Below are positions 45,143 to 54,949 of a stretch of DNA of 64,000 nucleotides, in pieces. The position numbers and the translations under genes were made by a program. This stretch comes from Haladaptatus pallidirubidus. Lineage in GTDB: Archaea > Halobacteriota > Halobacteria > Halobacteriales > Haladaptataceae. The notes under the pieces are model-generated. The model did not search any database and was not told where the DNA came from. It saw only the letters and a list, made by a program, of their open reading frames with translations. The stretch lies in the NCBI RefSeq assembly GCF_020700235.1, contig NZ_CP085302.1, positions 124,001 through 188,000 of the forward strand, read 5' to 3'. Each line of letters begins with the position of its first letter. Within the stretch, counting starts at the first letter, position 1.

Positions 45143-45335
45143 AGAGCGTTGTAATCACGGGGTTCGTAGAACCCCCTCTCGAACCAAGCCACCACACGAG
45201 ATTCACATCGCTTTGCCGGTGAAACACGGTGGTAACGGTTGTACGGTTACGGTGGAGTGCGTCTATTTCTGCGAAATGGAGGGGGTCGCATTTGCGATCC
45301 CCCTCTATTACAACGTTGTAACTGACGTCCTCCGT
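45143..45335 (+). repeat. Dispersed ~200-bp non-coding element, copy B
   Basis: It starts AGAGCGTTGTAATCACGGGG after the remnant stop. It shares CACCACACGAGATTCACA, GCCGGTGAAACA, GGTTACGGTGGAGTGCGTC and AGGGGGTCGC with copy A, and ends with the palindrome TTACAACGTTGTAA at about 45308. No ORF is supported. The sequence on to 45769 shows nothing else recognisable. Confidence 0.6.
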
Positions 45336-45769
45336 TGGCACCGAACGATGACAATGTGGTCAAAGAAGTATCGAGACGTGATCTGTGGCTATAAAGCGAC
45401 TCTCGCTATCGATTGTATTGAAATCACCTATACAATCAGCTGCCGTTTTTTGTAGCCGTTCGCGACTGCTCTGGATAGTCAAAGCCGACAACAGTTCCGA
45501 TGATAAATTAGAACTCACTAACAAACATCGAAATTGAACCCTGAGAAGACCGAACGAGTATAGTAATGACCGACTGTATTGATGATCGCCACCAGTAGAA
45601 TCATCGGGACGGTCAATCAAGATACCAGAGACGAGATTCGAGAGTTCCTCCAGAAACATGAACAGATTTGATCTGATAAAATGATGTCGACAATCAGTTT
45701 CCACACCAACGAAACACGAGATCGAAGTGCATCTTCTTCTCTCCAAAAGATAGTACGAAAGAGGCTGCT

Positions 45770-47059
45770 TTGATGACTGATTCCACACCCGACGAATCAA
45801 CTATCAAGACTGACATCGTCATCGTTGGCGCAGGACCAGCCGGGTGTGTCCTCAGCTATCTACTCGCGCGAAGTGGAGTCGAGACTGTCTTGCTCGAACG
45901 TCAGCGGAGTCTTGAGCGCGAGTTCCGTGGCTTTCTGTTCCAACCACTGGTATTGCGTGTGTTCGACCAAATGGGTGTGTTGGATCGCGTTCTCACACTG
46001 GAGCATACCAAAGTCCACGATATCGCAGTTGACGTCTATGATCGATCCTATCCGATTATGTCTCTCAAGGCAGCACCTGGTCCGTACAATTACGCGCTGT
46101 TAATGGAGCAACCACCGTTGCTTCAGGCGCTTATCGATGAGGTGTCACAGTTCAACTCGTTTACCTATTACAATGGAATGACAGCATCGGATCTGCTCCG
46201 TGAAGAGAATCAAGTCGTCGGCGTTGAAGCTACCGATCGGGAACATGACGAATCAATTAAAATTCATAGCCGTCTCGTCGTTGGTGCTGACGGCCGATAT
46301 TCGACGGTTCGGAACGCGGCTGGCATCGACCCCGGACTGTTCGAGTCAACCCTCGAACTACTCTGGTTCAAACTCCCTGCGACGGCTATTGACGACCCGG
46401 TGTTGGCGAAAGTCGGCTCCGCCGGTGCACTGCTCTCCTTCGGGCTCGGGAGGGACGAGGCACAACTAGGCTGGCCTATTGAGAAGGGGTCATACCCTCA
46501 AGTAAGAGACCAAGGTATCGAGCGGTTACACGAACAACTTGTCGCCATCGATCCGAGTCTTGCCACTGTCCTTCCAGAACATCTCACTGACTTCCAGCAG
46601 TGTTCGCTGCTGCACATCGAACCAGGTATCAGCGACGAATGGAGACGTGATGGACTATTGCTCGTCGGTGATGCCGCCCACGTTGCATCCCCCGTGGGTG
46701 GCCAAGGGAATGGAATGGCGATCCAGGATGCAGTGATCGCCCATTCGGTGATCATGACCGCACTGAATCAGACTACGGGGTCGCTCCCTGCCGAAACACT
46801 CAGAAAGTACGAATCTATCCGACGACCGGCGGTTGAAAAGGTTGTGCAATTCCAGCGGCGAGCCGAGCGGCCGTTCTCCACATTCGTCAAATACGGCGAC
46901 GTCGTCCCAGACGGGGCGAAACGCCCGCTGCTGCGGTCGCTCTTCTGGCTCATCTCCCGAACGCCGCTCCCGAAACGGGCACGAGACACATTCATGTGGG
47001 GTCCAGCGCCAGTCAGTGTCGATACGAGCTATTTGATGGAGGTTCCGCGAGAGGACTGA
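45770..47059 (+). CDS. FAD-dependent monooxygenase / oxidoreductase
   Basis: 429 residues of the p-hydroxybenzoate hydroxylase fold. The dinucleotide motif is VIVGAGPAGCVLSYLLARSG near residue 14, the DG motif VVGADGRYSTVRNAAGI is about residue 178, and the GD motif LLLVGDAAHVASPVGGQG is about residue 300. Members hydroxylate aromatic or polyketide-like substrates with NAD(P)H and O2. A nearby reductase or substrate gene is lacking, so the substrate is unknown. Two ATGs begin the ORF (45770 and 45773); either is possible. Confidence 0.86.
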   Translation: MMTDSTPDESTIKTDIVIVGAGPAGCVLSYLLARSGVETVLLERQRSLEREFRGFLFQPLVLRVFDQMGVLDRVLTLEHTKVHDIAVDVYDRSYPIMSLKAAPGPYNYALLMEQPPLLQALIDEVSQFNSFTYYNGMTASDLLREENQVVGVEATDREHDESIKIHSRLVVGADGRYSTVRNAAGIDPGLFESTLELLWFKLPATAIDDPVLAKVGSAGALLSFGLGRDEAQLGWPIEKGSYPQVRDQGIERLHEQLVAIDPSLATVLPEHLTDFQQCSLLHIEPGISDEWRRDGLLLVGDAAHVASPVGGQGNGMAIQDAVIAHSVIMTALNQTTGSLPAETLRKYESIRRPAVEKVVQFQRRAERPFSTFVKYGDVVPDGAKRPLLRSLFWLISRTPLPKRARDTFMWGPAPVSVDTSYLMEVPRED

Positions 47060-47221
47060 AGACAATCAACACTGACCACGACAAAGGTATCCTGACAGTC
47101 GTCATGCTTTCCAAAACACCAAACTAAGGATCTTCCGCAAACCAACAGCGATTCCTCTCGTTCGTTTCGCTTCAACCAACGTCCCGGTACCACGCTGTCT
47201 CGTTGTAATCATATGCCATCG

Positions 47222-47655
47222 TCAACCGAATGATGCCAAACTAGACTCGGTATACTGCCCTAACTCCTGCTCAATATCTGATTCACGCCATCCCAACGGC
47301 GACACCACACTCGCTGCCGTACGAACCAACAACTCCCGATAAAACCCAGCATCGTACTCACTCAGTCCCTCATTTGCCAACCTCACTTGCTCCCGCGATT
47401 TCTTCGAATCATCAACTACCACATACGACACACCCTGACCAGGCGCACGTCCCAATCCCAATTCAGCCGCCCGTTCCAACGCCCCCACACTCCGCGTGGA
47501 CTGCGTGTAATCCCCCCGCTTCTTCGAAACTCGATTTGTGATTACCAACTCACTCGGATCGACCGCCTCACGTTCAAGCCGATCAACCCACGGCTGCAAT
47601 TCCTCACAAACAACTTCTGGATCACGATGCTCATCCACTGCTCGAATCAAGCTGT
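47222..47655 (-). pseudogene. Family-B DNA polymerase C-terminal fragment (copy 4)
   Basis: RAVDEHRDPEVVCEELQPWV, DRLEREAVDPSELVITNRVS, KKRGDYTQSTRSVGALERAA then VVVDDSKKSREQVRLANEGL and the C-terminus GQYTESSLASFG. This copy is in one open frame from about 47655 to the stop and ends just like PolB, but it is only the last ~145 residues. Upstream it is joined in a different frame to the start of an archaeal ATPase. Confidence 0.68.
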
Positions 47656-47840
47656 TGCTCGGGGGTGCCATGTGCTGCTTGATGATAAACAGCATCCTCG
47701 CGGTCTTCGATAGATTTGACGACAAGAGCCGTTTTCCCCATCCGTCGACGACCGTATATCACACTCAAATTTGGAAATTTACTATTGTAGAGCTTCGTGA
47801 GTCGATCGAGCTCTGTTGTTCTGTTAACGAATGGTAGCAT
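47645..47840 (-). pseudogene. Archaeal AAA ATPase N-terminal fragment
   Basis: MLPFVNRTTELDRLTKLYNS then SVIYGRRRMGKTALVVKSIE (Walker A) is the opening of archaeal MNS-type ATPases (PF01637). It is intact for about 60 residues and then breaks near HQAAHGTPEQQL, where the sequence becomes the polB fragment. It is a recombination junction, not a fusion protein, because the frames differ. Confidence 0.65.
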
Positions 47841-48037
47841 TGTTCGTCAATAGATTCGAGGGCAACATAAAGAGACCAATAAGGTAGCTAAAACTACGTT
47901 AGATGACGTCATCAATTTCGAATTGCCAAGTGCCGAGACGTCAAGTACCGATGAATCAATAGCAGCCATGTCGATATAGATCAATAATGTATACCACCAT
48001 CATTAGCCCAGGTTAAACGAGAAAAAAGAGCGATCAT

Positions 48038-48265
48038 TCAATAATCGGTCAGCCGGAGCTTTCCCTCAACCTCATAAAGATGGCCCTTCATGTAGAGTCG
48101 TTCGATGATATCCTCGGCAGCGGGCTGCTCAAGCCCCTCCTGTTCTTCGAGGATCGCGTACGCTTGCTCGTACGTGAGCTCTCCCTCGTCCGGGAGTGCG
48201 CGTGCGAGTGCATCGAGCGACTCTTGCGCAAGTGGGGAGAGTGGTGATTTCCCATTTGGAACCAT
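48038..48265 (-). CDS. Small wHTH-like protein beside the origin
   Basis: 75 residues from MVPNGKSPLSPLAQESLDAL. The middle, GELTYEQAYAILEEQEGLEQ, and the C-terminus, ERLYMKGHLYEVEGKLRLTD, suggest a compact winged-helix fold. Related proteins often sit near orc1/cdc6 genes on haloarchaeal plasmids, which matches the location 1.2 kb from the origin. A related damaged stretch (QGELTYEQYRRLPS) lies inside the origin region near 51190-51230. The ATG at 48325 would add 20 residues without support. Confidence 0.6.
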   Translation of the reverse strand: MVPNGKSPLSPLAQESLDALARALPDEGELTYEQAYAILEEQEGLEQPAAEDIIERLYMKGHLYEVEGKLRLTDY

Positions 48266-48599
48266 TCGTACTCTCAAATTCGACCACCTCACGGGTAAAC
48301 CCTCGGTCAGGTCTATTCGTGCCACTAGTTAGTTCATTGTGAGAAGGGGAATGAGCACGCGATATGGGGGAGGATGGGTTTTGGGATGAACACAAGGCCC
48401 CCACATCACTTACTGGGATACGCTCACTGCATTCCATTCTTTGGACGCCATGGATAAAGTCTTCAGCCAACCAGAGCGGAAGTGAAACTGAATACACAGA
48501 GGGGATTCACGGCCCCGACGTTTCTCACCAACCACGCCGATCCGAGAGCACATCTGCCAAGGCGAATATTCTTGAGTTAGTATTCTATACAAACCACTA
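48266..48599. other. Intergenic stretch with a weak palindrome
   Basis: No gene is supported. TAGTAT-TCT-ATACAA at 48578-48592 is an imperfect copy of the palindrome at 40450 and 57785, placed just before the ATG at 48600. Confidence 0.4.
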
Positions 48600-49016
48600 A
48601 TGCCCAATAACATCAAACGCTCCGGCGATGGCCTTGCTCTCTAGGTCACAATGCCCGCTCGAGCCGCTGGACTCGTTGAAGAGACCGACGAACCCACCCG
48701 TCTTGTAGATATCCGCGTGTTTCCCTTCGACGGTCTCCTCCTCGTCATCGACCTCGACCGAATCACTGATGAAAATATCGTCGAGCTCGCAACGTCAGCC
48801 GCGCTTGACACTGTCTTGATCCATCGTGTCGCAAACGCTTCCCTCCAAACCGCAGGCAATGGCTATCAGATCCAACTGCCGGGTGCTGCAGACGCTGGAT
48901 TTCACGTTGGTGATCGAGCGCCTTGTACGCCAGCACCGAATCTGCTCGTGATTGCAGCGGAGGGATCTGAGCGAATCGCGGCGAATATGGCGACGATTCG
49001 GCGTGAGCAAGTGTGA
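48600..49016 (+). pseudogene. AbrB-like/hypothetical origin-proximal gene with in-frame TAG
   Basis: The ATG at 48600 opens MPNNIKRSGDGLAL, then an in-frame TAG at 48642-48644, then continues in the same frame as MPARAAGLVEETDEPTRLVD, VRVFPFDGLLLVIDL-like sequence and ends AANMATIRREQV. The downstream 121 codons from 48651 look fully coding. A single GAG-to-TAG change would explain it. The product could still be made by re-initiation at 48651, 17 codons in. The function is unknown. The promoter region overlaps the palindrome at 48578. Confidence 0.5.
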
Positions 49017-49446
49017 AATCGTCCGCTCTTGGTTGGTATTATATACTAAGGAATAGACGGATCCAGCCGGTCAATCGAATTGACAATGGTGGCCGATCTC
49101 GAGAAAACACCCCGCATCGAATTACGAATGAAACTAGTTCCATGAAAAGAAGAGGATTCAAAGAATAGAGGGGATGATGTGAATATTCAAAGAAAATGCC
49201 GAATTTCGTAGCAGTTACGCCACCCGATACCGTCTCTTCCAAGTATATAAAGAGACACCCCCCACTACTTCCAGCATATGTCTGACGCACGTCAGACCTT
49301 CGTTTCCAACCCAACCATCTATTCCAAGTTTTAAGTTAGGCACCCCCCACCGTTTCCAGCTTCCGACTAAATAGCCAGGCATTCCACCATTTCGAACCTT
49401 TCCAAGACTTCAAGGTATATAAAGAAGACACCCCACCGTTTCCAAC

Positions 49447-50733
49447 TCATTCACCGAGCGTCATTTGTCTATTCGCCTGTTCACGGAGATTATCTAAGTC
49501 GTTAATTTCACCGTCCTCTTCTTGTTCGAGCGCATCAATCACGGTTTCGAGTGGCGTGTCGAGCTTGTATTTATTTGGTCGGCCTCGACCGCGCTGATCT
49601 CGATTCACGTTTTTCAGTATCCCGTTATCACACATCTCAAGTAAGTGTTCGTGCGCTCCACGTCGAGTAAGGGGGTCACGACCGAATTCCTGAGCCACCG
49701 TTTTGTAGTACTCGTAGATGTCCCTCGTTTGTGCGGGCGTCTTTCCTTGGGCAGCGAGATTCGTTACAGCAAGCAAGACGTACTTTCGATGGGTGGTGAG
49801 CTTTCGAATACCAGTAGTTACCAGTTTTCGCTCGATAATCTCCTCAGCGTCACGGACGTGCTGCTCTTCGATACAATCGAGATCATCCGATTCTACGGCT
49901 TCGTTCTCTGCCAGTTCGGCTGCTTTACGCAGCAGTCGAATTGCTTGACGAGCAGACCCGCGATCACGAGATGCCAATGCTGCACACAGTTCGATAACCC
50001 CTGTCTCAGTCGTGTCCTCATAGAACGCTTGCTCGGCCCGGCGGGACAGAATCGAGATAAGATCGCTCTGTTCGTACGCGGGAAAGTGAAGCTCGGTTTC
50101 ACAGAGCGTGTCCTTCACCCGAGCAGGAAGGTCATCTCTGAAATTGAAGTCGTTGCTGATGCCGATAATACAGAGTTCAGCCTCGAGTTTGTGCATTGTT
50201 TGCGCCCGAGTGAGCTGATAGAGGAGTTCGCTATCGCTGCCAAGCGTATTCACTTCGTCCAGCACGAGGATGATGTTGTCTGCAGCCTCATTGAGGTCAT
50301 CGAAGAGTTCGTCGTAGACTTGTTCAGCAGGATAACCGGTCTTACTTAATTCGGGTTTATTGAGGTTGAGTGTCGTAAGTGGATATTCAGGATTGCGTGC
50401 CTCATTAATGAGTTCGATCGTCGACTGATACGATGTGTTTGCTGACGAGCAATTAACCTCGAGCAGATCAACGTCAATATCCTGATCCTCGGCAGTTTCT
50501 CGCAGATCGGGGAGGAGTGTCCGTGTCGCGACGGTCTTACCAACGCCAGAGTGCCCATACAGAAAGATATTATCGAGATCCCAACCCTTCAACAGTGGTC
50601 GAAGGAGTTTCACATACTCTTCGAGTTCTTCATCTCGTTCTTCCAGTTTCTTGGGTTTGTATTCCGGTTTCAGGACGCTTCGATCCTTAATAATGTATTC
50701 ATCGAGAAATCCATCATCGTCAAAGTATCCCAT
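49447..50733 (-). CDS. orc1/cdc6: Orc1/Cdc6 replication initiator 1
   Basis: About 428 residues from MGYFDDDGFLDEYIIKDRSV. The AAA+ motifs are LDNIFLYGHSGVGKTVATRT (Walker A), NIILVLDEVNTLGSDS (Walker B) and GISNDFNFRDDL (sensor 1). The initiator-specific motif is KDRSVLKPEYKPKKLEERDE, and a C-terminal winged helix begins near AQGKTPAQTRDIYEYYKTVA. It binds origin boxes and starts replication. The longer ATG at 50787 adds residues that lack family match. It is divergent from initiator 2, with origin boxes on both sides of it. Confidence 0.93.
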   Translation of the reverse strand: MGYFDDDGFLDEYIIKDRSVLKPEYKPKKLEERDEELEEYVKLLRPLLKGWDLDNIFLYGHSGVGKTVATRTLLPDLRETAEDQDIDVDLLEVNCSSANTSYQSTIELINEARNPEYPLTTLNLNKPELSKTGYPAEQVYDELFDDLNEAADNIILVLDEVNTLGSDSELLYQLTRAQTMHKLEAELCIIGISNDFNFRDDLPARVKDTLCETELHFPAYEQSDLISILSRRAEQAFYEDTTETGVIELCAALASRDRGSARQAIRLLRKAAELAENEAVESDDLDCIEEQHVRDAEEIIERKLVTTGIRKLTTHRKYVLLAVTNLAAQGKTPAQTRDIYEYYKTVAQEFGRDPLTRRGAHEHLLEMCDNGILKNVNRDQRGRGRPNKYKLDTPLETVIDALEQEEDGEINDLDNLREQANRQMTLGE

Positions 50734-51244
50734 GTGAGTTTTACTCACGGGAAGACGTAATAAAACCACCGCTTCCAACGTTTCCACCCCACACCACCAC
50801 TTCCAACCCGTCCTCTACTTATAAAACACACTCCCCCCACTATTTCCAACTTCACCTTGAGAACAAACGGAGCTGTTTGATATTGAATGTATAAGAGGGC
50901 AAAGATTTATGTTTATTAAAAATAAACTATACCCGTACTGGGATCAAAATAGACGTTAGTGTAGCCACCGACTGTTGTTTGGGTTATAGCTCTCGCGGTC
51001 TCGTTGGATGTTGGTACTCGTTCTTTGCTGAAGTTGGAAGTAGTGGGGTGGGAGGGGATTATAAAAGATCCCGTGGTTGGAAACACTGGTACGGTTGGGG
51101 GTTCTTCACTTTGTGAGACCGGAATTCGACTTGAAATGGTGGTGGGATCCATACCATAGATTGCATTTTCCGAGATAACCGACGGGAGCCTGCGGTACTG
51201 CTCATACGTGAGCTCTCCTTGTTCGAGGTGTGGATATTGTGAGT

Positions 51245-51259
51245 TAGGATAGTATACTA
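51245..51259. promoter_or_regulatory. Palindrome site 3 (imperfect)
   Basis: TAGGAT-AGT-ATACTA in the origin gap, an imperfect copy of TAGTAT-N3-ATACTA. It adjoins a degenerate minus-strand stretch (QGELTYEQYRRLPS) related to the 48038-48265 gene. Confidence 0.35.
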
Positions 51260-52729
51260 ATATCGGATTGCAGTATAATCATTGTCGGCAAAATACATAC
51301 GATGGAGATGTGCGCTTGAATTGTATGACACTGAATGTGATTTAACAAGACATGCTTCCTGCACCTCCCCTAAACAGAGATACAGAACAAGAACCACATG
51401 AAAGTCCCATCTTCAACGGAATGAACGGACGGTAGCCTCGAGCGACTATGGACTGATAGTTAATAGCCTATACAACTCCCGTAGCGATATCACAACGAAA
51501 GAGAACTGATCAGATGGCTTTTCTCGAGTTGGAATATAATACTAATTAAATATCAATTTTATGATCGACCGACTATCCACTCGACGCAACAAATGGGAGG
51601 GAGAGAGCACTGGGAACAATGCTTTCGATTTTTGAGCTCCCCCCTAATGGTCGTCCAACCCTGAAGTCAGATAACATCCTCTAAAACCCCATTGTAATCA
51701 AAGTTACTAGTGGAATACGGATTAATTTGTAACATTTATGTTAAAACTTTTCCGGGTATGGTCTGGTATATCGCGCTCCAGTTGATAGAGGGGAAGCACT
51801 AGAAACGCCATTCTCTCTGTGGTCTTCATGTTCAAAGAACGACTTTCACGAAAACTTATCCCCGCCTCACAAAACCTATAATGATTGATATCGGATGTTA
51901 GAACTGGAATTGACAGTTGATCTTTCCACGGAAACCATTCATATCTATTTCTCGACGCTAAAAGGTCACGGGTTTGTCAGTCGCATGTCAGACCCCACCG
52001 TTTCCACTAATATGATTACATGACTCGACGAGCAATTTGAGGTTAGCACTCTCCCCCCACTGTTTCCAGTAAAACACGGAAGAAGCCGGAATCAATTTTT
52101 GCTATAAATAATTTCACGAGTGTATCTACTCTAGTAACTGGTTTTTCCGAGGCTACGGGGTAACTAGAAGACAAGGGATATAAAACTTTCCATTAATTTA
52201 GTGTTTTCTCAAAGAAGACAGACGCTTCTGGAACACTTTACTGGAAATAGTGGGGAGGGGGTGTTCCGAGTATCTTCACAATTTCACCTACTCGCCTGCT
52301 TTCGATTTCTTTTTCTCGGTTAATTAGTGGAAACGGTGGGGTGTGTCCCACTTATAAATAACCATTTACTGGAAATACTGGAACAAGGTGGTTCACGCTT
52401 CGATCTCTTGGCATCTTGTTTGCGCGGCTTTTTACTGGAAATTGTGGGATCAGTAGCCGCCTCGTGGCCTCAATTTTCACAGGAAATTATGGGGGTGTCT
52501 TGGTATCAGAAGTCAATAGACTACCGAAATGGCAGTTCCATTAACGTGAGAATTGCCGCTCAGAGGAAATGCAATCTACATTGAAGTTGCCAGTAGGAAG
52601 CTTCGCTTCTTAAGGCGAGCGAGGATCTCACTACTGGAAATGATGGGGTGTAAATCCATTAGTGGAACTCGCGCCCACCGGTGGTTATACTGGAAATAGC
52701 GGAAACGTCGGTAGAAACAATTATCATAC

Positions 52730-53992
52730 ATGGCTGACTTATTTGAGACCAGTATGGCTCCTCGATTCCAACCGGATGATACGCTCTACAAGCGACGGAA
52801 TACACTAAAAGTAGAGTACGTTCCTGACGAGATCGTTGGGCGAGACAATGAAATTGAAGAGTACGAAGCCGCTCTACAGCCGATCATCAACGGGGAGTAT
52901 CCCGACAATATCTTCATCTACGGTAAGACAGGCGTCGGAAAGACTGCGGTGACGAACTTTCTACTCAATGAATTGGAAGACTCCGCGGATCACTTTGATG
53001 TCGATATCTCAGTCGTCACTGTCAACTGTGACGGTCTCAGTACGAGTTATCAAGCTGCAATCACCCTCGTTAACAAATTCCGAGAACCCGAACATCATAT
53101 CGCCGAAACCGGCCATCCACAATCCAAGGTTTACCGCCTTCTCTGGAACGAACTTAACAAACACTCAGGAACCGTTCTTATTATCCTTGACGAGATCGAC
53201 CACATCACAGACGATACGTTCCTCTATCAGATTACTCGCGCCGATAACAACGGCTACATAAACAACATTCAACTCGGTCTTATCGGCATCAGTAATGACT
53301 CGACGTTCCGAGAGCATCTCGATGCAAAGGTGCAGTCATCGCTCTGTGAAACAGAGATTTCATTCCCACCGTACGGAACGGAAGAACTCCAAAAGGTGCT
53401 CGAGCAGCGAGCCAAAATTGCATTCCATCAAAACGCGCTCGAAGATGGGGTGATTCCACTCTGTGCAGCACTCGGTCGACAGGATGGTGGTGATGCTCGA
53501 CGGGCAATTATGCTCCTTCGGAAAGCCGGTGATCTCGCTCGAACGGAGAATGCAGAAGCAGTCACGACCAACCACGTCGAACGTGCGCAGGAGAAACTCG
53601 AGGCCCAACAGAGCATGGACATCATGCGCGATCTTACCGAACATGAGCAACTCACCTTATACGCACTGATAACGCTCGCCGCCGAGAATGCAACCCCGGC
53701 CCGCTCACGTGTTGTGTACCAACGTTACAAGGAACTCTGTGAATTTCAAGGGCGTGATCCTCGCACGGCCCGTCGAATGCGGAGCTTCCTCTCCGATTTC
53801 GAGATTCTCAATCTTACTCTTTCCCAGATGGAACACCGTGGCCAAGATGGCGGCACGTATCGCGAACACGAGGTCAATCGCGACATCGCGACAGTCGTGG
53901 ACGCACTGCAAACGGTTATCAGCGAGTTCGGTGCTCACCGGAGTATCATCGAGTATCTCCCTGATTCCGGTGAGGAATTTCCTGCGATGTAG
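52730..53992 (+). CDS. orc1/cdc6: Orc1/Cdc6 replication initiator 2
   Basis: 420 residues. Initiator motif LYKRRNTLKVEYVPDEIVGR, then Walker A NIFIYGKTGVGKTAVTNFLL, Walker B TVLIILDEIDHITDDT and sensor 1 LIGISNDSTFREHLDAKVQS. The C-terminal winged helix starts about LTLYALITLAAENATPARSR. The ATG at 52730 follows origin boxes at 52630 and 52687, so the gene may be controlled by its own product. It differs from initiator 1 in the N-terminal 50 residues and lid, which suggests two separately acquired initiators. Confidence 0.93.
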   Translation: MADLFETSMAPRFQPDDTLYKRRNTLKVEYVPDEIVGRDNEIEEYEAALQPIINGEYPDNIFIYGKTGVGKTAVTNFLLNELEDSADHFDVDISVVTVNCDGLSTSYQAAITLVNKFREPEHHIAETGHPQSKVYRLLWNELNKHSGTVLIILDEIDHITDDTFLYQITRADNNGYINNIQLGLIGISNDSTFREHLDAKVQSSLCETEISFPPYGTEELQKVLEQRAKIAFHQNALEDGVIPLCAALGRQDGGDARRAIMLLRKAGDLARTENAEAVTTNHVERAQEKLEAQQSMDIMRDLTEHEQLTLYALITLAAENATPARSRVVYQRYKELCEFQGRDPRTARRMRSFLSDFEILNLTLSQMEHRGQDGGTYREHEVNRDIATVVDALQTVISEFGAHRSIIEYLPDSGEEFPAM

Positions 53993-54207
53993 CAATTTGT
54001 TTGAACACAGAACTGGCGAAGACAACTTGCATATCATCAGTCACGTTTTTTGGGCATACAGCTCTCCAACTCGGCGATGGAAAACTGGCATCTGTCGTCC
54101 ACGACCGTCGATTGTTCGGATGCTGAGATTGATGGTTCATCGCTAAGCACTTCTCGGGAAATCGAGGGCGTCCCAGTCAGTGCAATTACGGATTTTCAAG
54201 CGCAAAA

Positions 54208-54797
54208 CCTCGCCCTTCAGGGCAGGGATACGCGCGACAACAGGGCTACAACCGCAATCTACAGGTGGCCTAGCGTCGAACTGTGCGTCAAGCCAATCGC
54301 GTAAAGTATCATTTGGAAGACTCGGGGTCGCTTCCCGCTTATACGGACGGTTCCACGCTCATCACCGGCAAAGACGGTAGGGAGTGTGTGGTTGAGGTTT
54401 GTCCGCCGTCCTCACAGGACCCTTACCCGTTACTGGAGACGGGTGGCAACTCCCGCGCAAACGAGGGGGCGACAGCATACCAAAAAACACCGCGTTCGCG
54501 ATTGCACCCCGCCATCTCCGGCGGGTTACGGTCGATGGCACGACCTGTGTCCGCCCACGTTCCAACTGTGGGTGGTCACCCGGTATTCGGACGCCTTCGG
54601 TTTGATAGGCGGTATCGGGTGCGGCATAAGCGGATACCGCGCTCCTTTCGGACGCCAAATACGCCTGACCCTCGGTTCAAGGGCCGACGTGTAGCGCACG
54701 AACCCAGTACTCCACGCAGGGAGAGGAAGTTGTCTTCGGGGGCAGACGGAACGCCCCGACGCCTCACGAAGGAATCTCGCCCCTTTAGGGCGGAAAG
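54208..54797. mobile_element. Decayed IS200/IS605-type element remnant
   Basis: Ends resemble IS1341-type hairpins: CCTCGCCCTTCAGGGCAGGG at 54208-54227 and CTCGCCCCTTTAGGGCGGAA at 54776-54795. No readable transposase remains between them. The frames at 54283-54912 and 54526-54888 have open but unnatural, proline- and arginine-rich translations, as expected for a decayed GC-rich insert. Confidence 0.4.
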
Positions 54798-54949
54798 ATA
54801 TCAAAAATGTAATAAATCTGAAGGTGACGATGCCAGCCACACCAACGGAATTGACAACCAGTTCTGCAAGAACAGCGTCGTCTGCCATGGCGCAGGTGAT
54901 GATGAGTCCTAAAACCTGTTAGACATATCCTGGAGTAGTACAGCAGCGA

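Larger units (their letters stand above)
49255..52730. other. Replication origin region with multiple origin boxes
   Basis: Boxes with consensus TTACTGGAAATNGTGGGGNG or its complement occur at about 49255, 49341, 49428, 50764, 50790, 50831, 51033, 51077, 51991, 52051, 52238, 52324, 52367, 52431, 52475, 52630 and 52687. Those left of about 50850 read CCCCACxxTTTCCA, and most right of 52230 read CTGGAAAxxGTGGGG, so they face each other around AT-rich 51.2-52.2 kb. Haloarchaeal origin recognition boxes have this G-run plus TTTCCA form. The two orc1/cdc6 genes flank and diverge from the gap. No coding sequence in 50.9-52.7 kb is convincing. Confidence 0.75.

Noticed and set aside
47222-47840. Fusion of an AAA ATPase to a DNA polymerase C-terminus
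   Set aside because: The two parts are in different reading frames, so this is a recombination scar.
50916-51152. 78-codon minus-strand frame within the origin
   Set aside because: It runs through origin boxes, is rich in Thr/Ser/Pro, and upstream it joins a degenerate stretch (QGELTYEQYRRLPS), so it is not supported as a gene.
54283-54912. 209-codon frame in the decayed element
   Set aside because: Proline- and arginine-rich translation unlike haloarchaeal proteins, with no known motif; it lies between insertion-element-like ends.
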